A DNA stretch of 64,000 nucleotides from Plantago major (lineage: Eukaryota > Streptophyta > Magnoliopsida > Lamiales > Plantaginaceae), in NCBI GenBank assembly GCA_026545765.1, contig CM048842.1:40929431-40993430 (forward strand). Reading direction: 5' to 3'. The translations under genes and the position numbers were made by a program. Positions 54,829 to 64,000 of this stretch are shown here, piece after piece. Below the pieces are notes generated by a model. That model did not search any database. It saw only the letters and a program-made list of their open reading frames with translations, and had not been told where the DNA came from. How positions within the stretch are numbered: position 1 is the stretch's first letter; the number at the start of each line of letters is the position of its first letter.

Positions 54829-55413
54829 TTAGTGGTCGAGACATCTTTCTCACAACGTCACTTCACCTGAACCGTAGAGTTCACTCCATGTCAATTTTTT
54901 ATACGATTTCCTTAGAATTTCCTTCTAATCGGATGTGTCTCTCAAATGCCACTGCAGATTAAAGGTTTAACATCCTTTAATTGTCTTTCTGGTGGGTTCT
55001 TTGTTCTCGGATACGATGAGCACGCTAAGAAAGTGACTTGTAGATTGCTTGTCATTCAGAACATTGTTCGGGGCGGGGCATATTTCACCTAGTTTAAATA
55101 TGTATGGGGTAATTTTTCCATAATAATATTACATGGGCAAATGGTCTATTACGAAAATATATAGGTGTAGTTGTTAAAAAACACCCAACTTTTTAAGTGC
55201 AGATTACTTGTTATGTTTAGCAAACATTTCCTGGCAAGGATGAAGTGTAATAATGGACAAAAGATAGAGCATGGTATGTTTGATGGCTACTTATTTGGTC
55301 TTTCTCTGTTTGCTTTGTTTAATAATATCTTTTTCTCGAGATAAGGTAATACGGAATTAACATTACATGTTTAATTACCTACATTATAGGTTTAGAAATG
55401 CTCGTGAGATTTA
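54829..55413. other. Spacer without recognised gene
   Basis: No coding frame or repeat end; the last three bases, TTA (55411-55413), are the TSD of the Harbinger element. Confidence 0.45.
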
Positions 55414-57675
55414 CGGCACGTTTGGTATCGGGTATGGACGAAGACAAAAACCCATTACAAAACACTACTTTATTTATGGAGAATGGGTTTTCGTAAGGGG
55501 CTCAGTAGAAGGTAATGTTGATTTTGGTTTGGCAGGCCTAGTGTTGGACCAATTCTTAAGGCCCAATTCGGCTTGTGTTTGGTTCGCCTTACCAAACCCA
55601 GCAGCATGTCCAAGTCTGTGGATTTACCATAAAGCCCCTACTGCACACAGGGGAAATGACGTTTTACCCCGGTCTCAATTTGAAATGACGAATTGCCCTT
55701 GCCTCATTTTGTTTAAAACACACTTCTCCCTCACAAATTAAGATTGAAAATAGCATCGGCTGCAAGGGAATTGGCGGGCGATTGTGTTCCACTCTCCGGC
55801 GAATCAACTCCTCTGGCAAAAGGCTATCACTACCGGATCGGGCCCCAAACGTCCAGTGTCGCACATGTAAATATCCTCATTTTTTTATTAGCCTGAAATC
55901 GAAGAATACCAATTTTCGTTAAATGGCTACTGTAGCTTGGGGTGAAGTTATGTTCTGAAATGCCTAAACTTAGAATACGCAATTGCATCTTGTTTTGTTA
56001 GTCATCTCAGCTTATATTTAGCGAAATTGGAGTTCAATATGCTGAAATTGTTCAATGGTTGTCTGCAATGAGTTGTGTTCTAAACGCAATTTGGGGGGAT
56101 TTATTGTTGTTTATTATGAATTTTAATTTTTTGTTATTTACTTTTGGATCTACACAATGATTGTACCTGTATACGTAAGTTATGATTGCCCCGATAGAAG
56201 GTTAGTGGCATAAATCGTATCGTTTATGTACCCATTCTCGATTTGCAGATGGATGTTTCGTTGAGAATCTCGAACAGGACGATGTTAACACGGGCTGGGT
56301 GGGTTAGAGATGAAGACATATTACTTGCTAGGCTTCTTGTTCGTGTTACTTGGCGGACCGGATTGCAAACAAAAGCAGGTGTGGTTGCTGAGCTGCGTGC
56401 CTCTGTAGCTATTTTAAGTGCACACTTTGGTCGGGCTATAATTATTGCTTCTCTTATAAGATCCCTTTCGAAAATGAGGAAGCGTTTCCGAACCTTCGAG
56501 GGGTTTATTTAATCTCCAGGTGTGGTTTATGTTGTAAGGAGAAACCGTGTCCACACTAGAGGAGTTTATTGGTGTAATTTGGGTGGCCGGGTATGATGGT
56601 TCAGTTTCTTTGTTTTCCCTATTACCAGTGTAATGAAATGTGTAGTAGTAGCTAATTATTTACCATTCATGGTTATGCAGAATGAGAGTATGGCTGCCCA
56701 ATGCCTGCATCGTAAAGGAGAGCCACTATACCCGCAGCTGCGCAACATATTCTCCGTTGGCAGATGTGCTATTCTTCGGGTAGAAGATATGATGTCGACT
56801 GATGCAAAGTCTGATGATGAAGGTGATGTTGTCGACCCCCCTGAAGTGTGAAAAATAGGATGGTACTAAATAATGAGAACTTGTGCTCGTAGGTGTACCT
56901 TATTTTAGTTGGTTGTTTAATAGTTGTTAGTAATTCATACGTTGAAAATTGTTGTAGTTTAGTTTAAGCGGGAATGTGTAACGTAGTAGTAGGAGAGTAA
57001 CATTCGTACTTATTTGAGTGAGGCAAAAGTGTTGCTTGCATTGTTTATGCAAACTCATATTCCTTGAACGGCTGTAGAAATGGTTTTTCTTTCGTAATGT
57101 GACATCAATTATTTGTGATCCTTGTGCGGTAAAAAATGGCCGTGATTTTTTATCTTCTTTGCAATATATGTCATAAGTTGTTGCCAAAGCTACATTTCAA
57201 CCAACATATAGGGTACCAATATGTGCCTCTTAAATTTTGCTACATACTTATGTGAATTTATAACTCTACTACTCACCTTAGGGCTGTTTTTACAACAAAA
57301 TATGTCTTATACAGAGTGGATTTGACACAACACATGCCATGGGGTGGTACCTGGAAATCTGGTGGTGTACTTCCGTAGTTGATGTTATACTATACAGTTT
57401 ACGTACTTCGGTGGAGGTGTTTTAAGTATTTGCTAAACGAAGAGTGTATTACGTGGACTCGTTCCACATTTAGTCCGTCTACAAAACCCCCATTTTTTGG
57501 GCCTGAGTTTTGGACCTTGGCCTGCCACGTAGACCGCTCCAGCCAATGAGAAGCCTGCCCGATTTTTTTGGGCTGGTCAGGTGCCCCACTTAAGCCCAAT
57601 TGCAGAATAAACCAAACAAAAAATGGGCTTCCATAACCCAGTAAAACCGGTCCATTAAGCATACTAAACGAGCTG
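55414..57675 (+). mobile_element. PIF/Harbinger element with MYB-like gene only
   Basis: 3-bp TSD TTA (55411-55413, 57676-57678), the class hallmark. Ends CGGCACGTTTGGTATC and, inverted, CAGCTCGTTTAGTATG; 12 of 16 bases agree. PIF/Harbinger elements normally encode a DDE transposase and a MYB/SANT-like partner; only the second is found here. 2262 bp. Stretches at 55414-55740 and 57420-57670 contain GGGCC/GGCCC motifs (AAGCCCAATTG) in inverted arrangement. Confidence 0.7.
56249..56851 (+). pseudogene. Harbinger-type MYB/SANT-like DNA-binding protein
   Basis: Exon 1 56249-56590 and exon 2 56681-56851 (GT-AG, phase 0), about 170 codons. Exon 1 reads AGWVRDEDILLARLL, then FGR, SLIRSLSKMRKRFRTFEGFI, the trihelix-like MYB/SANT fold (Trp, acidic patch, basic last helix). 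Exon 2 reads AAQCLHRKGEPLYPQLRNIF, the conserved tail after this domain, and an acidic C-terminus. In Harbinger elements this protein brings the transposase to the TIRs. TAA at 56510-56512 breaks exon 1 within the domain; the frame goes on in register, so a single point mutation is the likely cause. Confidence 0.7.
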
Positions 57676-57678
57676 TTA

Positions 57679-58021
57679 ATGTAGATATGTTTATTTAGTG
57701 ACCAAAATCTGATTAAAAACACCTGAAAACATCTATTTAACCTGGTTTTCATGATTTTAATCGTTTACCAAATAACCTGGTGATGTTTGTAAGGGGCATT
57801 TTGATGCCATCTATCGAAGAGACGGTGTTTGTATGTGACACCCCAATTTTTAATTAATGAATTAAGACGATTTTATACGAATTGGACTAACCTTAAAAAA
57901 ATATTAATAAAAAATCCATATACAATCTGGCTCGTTATTCCTCTAAATATAGTTACATCAGAACAACTTAACTATGTAAATTATAACTTGGTGTAATTAA
58001 CTTCCATTATTCAAGGACAAA
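57679..58021. other. Spacer with an LTR-start remnant
   Basis: TGTGACACCCC at 57834-57844 resembles the start of a Ty3-type LTR but the sequence soon runs into the next repeat. No gene. Confidence 0.35.
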
Positions 58022-58315
58022 TTGCATATGGACCCCCTGTTAGATTTCGTAATTACAGATAGGTACCCGTTAGTGTAACAATAACATGTGAGTCCAGTTA
58101 GATAAAAATCAATTACATATAAGTCCACGAATTTTACTTTTGGCGATTTAAAAGCTGAAAAGTTCATTTTTGCCCCTGTTCAATTATCAGCTTTTAGAAA
58201 TTGCCAAATCGCCTTAACTTATCCCTGTCACGTGCTTGGCACATGTGGACTTCTATGTAATTAAACCTGAACTTCTATATGTTTACATGTAATTGAATTA
58301 TGACCATTATTTTTT
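58022..58315 (-). repeat. Dispersed repeat, copy B (inverted relative to 2753-3053)
   Basis: See copy A; the shared blocks appear here as CATATGGACC, TTTTTGCCCCTGTTCAATTA, CAATTATCAGCTTTT and GTTTACATGTAAT in the reverse order. Confidence 0.7.
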
Positions 58316-59499
58316 TAAAAAAAAACTGGTCGTTTGGAAGTTAATTGGAGGCTATTTATACACCAAAACTTGCCATTTTATCATTTTATTTCAAAAAATT
58401 TCAATATAAGTATATACATGTTAATATATATTACGTTGGCCGAGTGTCCAGCACTATGTAGTACATTTTATATATAAGTATTGTTTCTAAAAATCATTTT
58501 GTACAATAGCTTTTTCATGTATTTTGTTAAACAAATGTACCTATTATCATTTGAAAATCCTATTAGTATAGCATGTACTTAATTAAATAAAAATAATAAA
58601 ATAAATATTCTTTTATTGATCGGAGCTTCCGCCATGGACTGTCGGAGCTCCGATCTGGTTTTTTTATTTTTTTTATTGAGCTTCCACCATGGAAGCTCCG
58701 GATCAGAGCTTCCACGCCATGGGGATTCAGATGAGCGAGGAGCTACTAAGAGGGTAGCCCTATGTAATTTTTTCATTATTCAATATTATTGTTTATTATT
58801 TTGTGTGGAGAAGAACATGTGAAAGGAATACCTAATATTATACGGTGCGGATTCTCTATCCCACTATATACCCTACTTGTATAATTGGTACACGTGCCAC
58901 ACCTGCCACAATTTTCTATATATATAATAAAGTCCAGTTTTTATTTTAAAGGATTTCTATAGTACTTATGCCAAGATTGAACCACATAATTTCATTCAAT
59001 TCTTTTGTATTTTTTCATCTAAAAAAATTCAAAACAGTTACATGCATGGTAATAAATCTGTTTTGATGCTAATGCCAACCCATATTCATTAATGATGTGT
59101 ACGTATATTTGCCATATATATAAAGTCTCTTCTAGGCTAGTATATCTTCAAGTTAAACAGCTTATGTAACCAGCCAACATTTGCTACGTCAATATTATAT
59201 TGTTTAAATGGAAAGTCTATTTAATTGGTATAGGCCAAGTCAAATTCGTAACAGTTTTCCACCAATTATGCCATATTAATTAGTAACCAATTTATTTTGA
59301 ATTCATGTTACACAAATCATTTTTCAGAATGTCAACAAAAATCATCCTTAAACAGAAAATGATCCGCCTATGAATTGTTGTATCAAGCAATTCATTTACA
59401 TATGTCCAAATAAATGAATTTCATCAAGCGGTCAAGAGGATTTCTGACAGTTCAGCCTAAAGGTGGAAGAAGTTGCGACGACCGTCGAGACTGTTCGAC
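58316..59499. other. Spacer with MULE-like internal motif
   Basis: 58620-58740 has AGCTTCCGCCATGGACT, GAGCTTCCACCATGGAAGCT, AGCTTCCACGCCATGG, like the core of MULE C (48961-49280), so a MULE relic is likely. No gene is supported; the rest is AT-rich. Confidence 0.4.
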
Positions 59500-59724
59500 A
59501 TGCCCATTGCACTAAGGATCCGTATACTGTTGTTGTTGGCATTGATGTATTGTGACGTTTCAGCTGTGTTGCAATGTGATATGAACTTAAATCCAAATTG
59601 TACCCCCATTGCAATTTATCATGTCATTAATTCAAACATTGCACCAGGACCCAGGAGATGTTTACAATGGTTCCATATACACTTCAATTTTGAGCAACAA
59701 CGCCGCATGGTCTCCTTCTTATGA
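59500..59724 (+). other. Unrecognised small frame with hydrophobic N-terminus
   Basis: ATG at 59500 opens 74 codons: MPIALRIRILLLLALMYCDV is a possible signal peptide or membrane anchor, followed by a Cys-containing part (QCDMNLNPNCTPIAIYHV). Coding-like pieces seem to continue in other frames to about 60180 (GRTTKVAVRLYFLIKHGI; FHYNFDRQFLFIYRVG). It could be a decayed gene for a secreted protein. No family is recognised. Confidence 0.3.
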
Positions 59725-60183
59725 ATGCCGCGTATCTACTCCGTAAATATTGGCAGAACAACTAAAGTGGCCGTGAGATTATATTTCTTAATCAAACATG
59801 GCATTCAAATTAAGGGCAAAGAGAATAGCTTCCTATCTTTGGGATGGGATCAATGTTCTTTTCCGTGGTTTCGCCACCGTTCTCAAGGATATCACGGATA
59901 TGTAATATTGATCACTTGGGCGATGTTGTATATATTGTTGAGTTATCTGAAGCTTTGACTGACATGAAAACCATTAATATTTTTCACTATAATTTTGACC
60001 GTCAGTTTTTGTTCATCTATAGAGTCGGTTCATATCATGTAGATGTAAATCACACTGGCTACCACCTTGGTTATCACACGAGATCACACTGCATTCATTT
60101 GGATTGTCCGTACTTTACTTTTTCTTTTAATGAATCTATGTGTAGTGCTTTTATTTGTCGATACGTACTATGTTATGTGTATT

Positions 60184-61335
60184 AGTTCAATAGTTCATCA
60201 TTTGATTGGAAATAGATTTTGTTTCTCCCAAAAAATAAAAAATTAATCCCTTCCGCGAGAGACATATTTCCTCATATTTTCACTTTTTGTGGTCAACAAA
60301 CTTTATATTGACTAAAAATTAATATTAAACCATAAATGTAAAAATATTTAATTAAATTATATAATAAAACTTTACTTTCAATATTTTCATTATTATAATT
60401 ATATTGAACATTTTACTATTACAATTTAAGATTAATTCGTAATTAAAATTGAATTTTGCTGATTATAAATTTTCAAAATATAACATTTATTATGAGACTG
60501 AGGGACCATAATTTTCATAGAAAAATGTGTACTTACCTCCCTTAATTCAAATTCAAGTAATTTGAGAAACTTTACACTAATTTATTGAATTAGTATCCTA
60601 AATTTCCTAATGACAAAGGCAAAGGAATCCATCCTACGATTATGAATTTGGTAGTTTAAAACTAAGCAAACATGAGATACATATGCAAAAATCATATATC
60701 CTCTACCATCTAATAATCACCTATTCTTTTACAAAATCAAAGCAAAATAAAAATCATTTTTACCAAAATCCTTAATAACTATCTTTAATATCTGATTATA
60801 TATGAAAATTTAATTTATTTTATATTAACCGTTTCTAAACATAAACACAAATTCTAGGACCAAAATGGTATACGGGTAAATGAAACCGGGACGGAGGGAG
60901 TAATTGAATTTGGGACGGACCAATATAGTGGATGAGGCAAATTGGCGAAAAGTCATGGATGGTTGAACGATTGTATCGAATAATGTAATAATTATAACTC
61001 TCTGGCATCGTATGATTGAAAAACTATCTAGGATGATGGATTAAATTGAGAAAAACCTAAAATCCGAATCTAATAAGGAAAATTCGAATTCCTCTCTCTC
61101 AATTACAATAAATGAATGGAACAATAATGTTTAAAAGCAAACTATGAGTTGAAATTAACAAAATATAAGTGCAATGTTTTGATTGTTAATCAACATTGTA
61201 ATAAGTTTTTCATTAATTTTTTTGTTTTACTAAGCTTCTTTAAAATCCATGTGAATAATAACATGCAAGGGGATTGTTCAGTTAAATGTACTAAAGATCG
61301 ATCAAATAATCAATTCAAGTGCGTGAACATAAATA
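60184..61335. other. AT-rich spacer with MITE relics
   Basis: 60249-60508 has a CTTCCGCGAGAG / ATGAGACTGAGGG pair like old Stowaway ends, and ACGGAGGGAGTA at 60891-60902 is a lone right end. The frame at 61149-61355 has no family signal. Confidence 0.4.
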
Positions 61336-61587
61336 CTCCCTCTGTCATCTTTTAGAAGGTTTATATTTTCGTTTCGTGTGAATTTTAAGGAAATAGAATA
61401 AAATAGTAAGTAGATGGTAAAAAGTAAGAGATAGTATAAAAAAAGTAAAAGAGATAATGGATAAAGTATGAAAAAGAATATTTAAAAAATTAATAAATGC
61501 AGATAGTGGATTTTCAAAAAAAAAACATTAAACTTTTTAAAAAAACTCTCAAACTGTAAACCTTTAAAAAGAACAGGGATGGGGGAT
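61336..61587. mobile_element. Stowaway-like MITE
   Basis: TA at 61334-61335 and 61588-61589. Left CTCCCTCTGTCATCTTTTAG, right inverted ATCCCCCATCCCTGTTCTTT; both followed by AAGGTTTA-type sequence (GTAAACCTTTAAAAAG on the right). About 252 bp. Confidence 0.55.
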
Positions 61588-61589
61588 TA

Positions 61590-61856
61590 ATAGTTAAGGC
61601 ATATTAGTTCTGTTACACAAATCTATTTTTAGATTTATATATTGATGAATGTTTTCGAAATTGTTGTAAAAAATAATTTTATTAAAAATTACTTTGAAAT
61701 TAAAGTTATATTCTTTAAATGGAAAAGGATTTGAGATAAAAATATAGATGATCCTTTTCGATTTCGCGACTCATTAATTCTGTTTGATAACAAAATACCC
61801 AATTAAACAAAGAATTTGTTAATATAGGCAACTTGTCCCGGTTATTGTTAGTCTTG

Positions 61857-61888
<32 letters not shown>

Positions 61889-62125
61889 GGCAACTTGGAT
61901 TTCGACTGAACTAAACACGCATTACCATTAATAACGTAGAAGAGTTAAATATGCACTTGAACATTAGGGTTAGCATATTAAAAATTCTAAATTTATACTT
62001 CTGTTATTCTATACCTAAACGAGACAGTAGACAATTACATAGAGATTATTTATGATTTTCGTTTCCATTTGTATAACAAGATTAGTATCTAAAAATACAC
62101 ACTTCATTTACACAACAGAATAAAA
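61590..62125. other. Spacer with A tract
   Basis: An A run at 61857-61883 is flanked by TATAGGCAACTTG on both sides (61825 and 61884), which looks like the TSD of a very short retroposed insert. No gene. Confidence 0.45.
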
Positions 62126-62645
62126 ATGCATGTTTCTGAGCTCCCTAACGAACTGTTGTATGAGGTATTCATGATCGTTGTCGAAGATAGAAAGAGTTGG
62201 GCCAGTACGCGTCAATGGTGATTTATACACATTTTTACTCTTTTAATATACAATTTATATATGTTTGAAAAAAACTCTTGATGTTGGTTACATGTGTTTG
62301 TTGCAATCTGTTCGACTAGATCGCGTTGGAAAGAGAAGTCCTTCAGGTACTACAGATTCAAGAAGATGATGATGTCCCGGAGTCAATGCTGCAGCGACTT
62401 TTTGTTGCCGGTCATCCGGAAGCTATATCTACCGCAAAGCTTTGGTACCTCTATTTAACCGTACTGAACATTTTTGGAGTAGAGATTTGATTATAGTTAA
62501 GTTGTTTATTGTCATTTTGCATTTCCAGTTTATTGTTGGAGAAAATCCGGAGGAGTCGAACAGGTTGATGGGAATGGCGGTAAGGTTGAACCATACAGAG
62601 GCTCCCTATGGCTTTACTTGGCTCCCTATGGCTTTACTTATATAA
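62126..62645 (+). pseudogene. F-box gene fragment, same family as the Helitron 2 cargo
   Basis: Exon 1 62126-62217: MHVSELPNELLYEVFMIVVE, then DRKSWASTRQW (F-box start), donor GTGATT. A block near 62322-62442 reads LEREVLQVLQIQEDDDVPES, LFVAGHPEAISTAK and one at 62530 reads FIVGENPEESNRLMGMAVRL-NHTEA. These line up with VLDINATHDVTP, NPEAHFKK and YFVDGVENEAYPLMNLALIL-GHNEA of the F-box fragment in Helitron 2. The blocks are in shifting frames and the CTCCCTATGGCTTTACTTGG motif is duplicated (62601, 62620). The gene is broken. Confidence 0.6.
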
Positions 62646-62756
62646 GTCTATTTAGTTCTAAATCTAAAATAAGGGAAGATGCATTATATTTAGTATATTA
62701 TAATTTATAATAATTAATTTTCATATAGTATCTAATTAGTTACGCAATTTATATAG

Positions 62757-63521
62757 GTTTCGTCTAAAGGTTATCACACAAGGAAACAATAGAGAGAAGA
62801 TCACTCTGGTTCAATTTGATGACTTGGTGGTGAAGCTAATTGGCAAAACAACAGTTGTTGTCCTAAAAGAAGTTATAGAGGTGCTCTCAATATACACAAG
62901 AAATTAGTTTTGGTTGACGAGATCAATTAATGATCTATTTTAAACTCCTTTTATCTTCAATAGAAGACCGGCGATCCTAAGGCATTTCCAATGGATTTCT
63001 TGAGCATGATGCAAAAAGAATATATGTGGAAATTTAGGGTTGCAAATGACTACAACATTCTAATTAAATAACTACAAAGATTTCAGTGTGGACACACTTA
63101 CTGACGATGAGAAAATAATACACCAGTATTATAATCTCATTGTGAATGTAAGTAACCGATCTAAGATGACTTTTTGCTAAATACATAATTTCAATTGACT
63201 GCGTGTAAAAACATTTACACTAAGACTTGAGTATTATTAAATAGGAGGTGGCTTCTGGGTCCAAAGCATTGGTAAGTGTTGATGAAGGAAAGGCTAAGCC
63301 AGATGGGTCGCCGACCTAAACTTCAAGCCACAATTCGAACTCGGAACGTTACACCAGTTAAGAGAATGGCTAGCGTCGATGAGGATGATGATGGGAGTGA
63401 TGATGAAGGTTTCATAAGCAAGCGAGAATCAAGTACCAAGATTGTCAAGAAGGAGAAAAAAAATGAACTTTTGATGCTTATTTCATGTTTTTTTTTTAAT
63501 ATTAGACTAAGTTTGAAATTT
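62757..63521 (+). pseudogene. RPA1-like (replication protein A large subunit) fragment
   Basis: Exon-like blocks: 62757-62880 (RFRLKVITQG, LVQFDDLVVKLIGKTT), 62964-63068 (KTGDPKAFPMDFLSMMQKEY, MWKFRVANDYNI), 63071-63147 (FSVDTLTDDEKIIHQYY) and 63245-63521 (acidic and basic tail with DEDDDGSDDEGF). The first three follow the C-terminal OB fold of RPA1-like proteins, which bind single-stranded DNA. A frameshift lies between blocks two and three (TAA near 63068). Plant Helitrons often carry RPA1-like genes, and it sits right after an F-box fragment of the Helitron-borne family, so a third Helitron remnant is likely. No Helitron ends were found. Confidence 0.55.
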
Positions 63522-64000
63522 TAAATTTAGTCATTTCTGATAAGAGTTTTTTTCTATATCTATTATTGTTAGCTAAAGTTGAACATTTCTCCCAGCGTTT
63601 GTGTTGAATACTTGATGATCAAGTTTTGAGGTTATATATATTTGGTTGATTATTATTATTGAGTTTAGACCTATGATATATCGTTTGTCTTTCGATTTCA
63701 CTAATGATCAATACTATCGGCTTAATATTCCCAATATTTCACGAGTAATTGGTATCTTCCTATAATCAGGTTCTCATATAGAAACTAAATTAATTCTATG
63801 CATGCATGAGACAGTGTTAAGAAAAGTAATACGCAAATTATAAAAGGTGAGATAAAGTATAGAAATTTACCCTTTTGTTGAATCTTCAAGCAACAGACTT
63901 GGATCCATCACATTCGAATTTACAACCTAAGTTAATAAATACAGAACTTTCCTACCAAATTACATTGGTCTAACTTTTATAATTTACATGCATTAGTTCG
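63522..64000. other. Spacer to the window edge
   Basis: AT-rich; no gene, Helitron end or LTR recognised. Confidence 0.45.

Noticed and set aside
59725..60185. Full secreted-protein gene
   Set aside because: Only short pieces in different frames; no consistent intron model or family could be made.

Overview
The window reads as nuclear DNA of a flowering plant, most likely a eudicot; the species cannot be named from the sequence. Evidence: genes split by GT-AG introns, an A-type cytochrome P450 of the CYP82 kind, a plant-type wax ester synthase/diacylglycerol acyltransferase (WS/DGAT), AT-rich spacers, and dense transposons of typical plant classes. Only two genes look intact: the CYP82-like P450 (6062-11780, + strand, three exons, 523 aa after splicing) and the WS/DGAT gene (54123-51464, - strand, five exons, 474 aa after splicing). 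Almost all of the rest is transposable elements, many with ends and target-site duplications (TSDs) that can be read base by base.

Layout. 1-2349: 3' end of a SIRE-like Ty1/copia element (last RNase H codons, long 3' non-coding region, polypurine tract, 807-bp LTR). 2350-6061: spacer with MITEs and a duplicated copy of the P450 promoter and start. 6062-11780: the P450, whose 3.9-kb last intron carries two MULE-type elements with 9-10 bp TSDs, a MITE, a captured fragment of an oxysterol-binding-protein-related (ORP) PH domain and further transposon ends. 13848-20474: a nested stack, MITE > probable chromovirus solo LTR > small LTR element that carries an RRM (PTB/hnRNP-L-like) reading frame in place of gag-pol. 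22240-28865: a decayed autonomous-type Helitron (+). 29202-32944: a copia element with 518-bp LTRs that lacks reverse transcriptase and RNase H. 33079-48165: a second stack, hAT-type element (13-bp TIRs, 8-bp TSD) > Helitron on the - strand with a captured F-box gene > TTF-type hAT element (8-bp TSD, inside the Helitron helicase gene) > chromovirus solo LTR (5-bp TSD) and LINE fragment; a SINE with a 16-bp TSD sits in the outer layer. 48210-51263: LTR fragment, a third MULE, a MITE and a LINE 3' end. 51464-54123: WS/DGAT. 55414-57675: a PIF/Harbinger element carrying only the MYB-like gene. 62126-63521: a second F-box fragment of the family captured by the Helitron, followed by an RPA1-like OB-fold fragment, probably another Helitron cargo remnant.

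The two intact genes are unrelated neighbours: one a probable specialised-metabolism oxygenase, the other a lipid/wax acyltransferase. The main interest is the insertion history, repeated capture of host coding sequence by four different transposon types, and the RRM-carrying LTR element. Element ends were read by eye; no alignment or database search was run.
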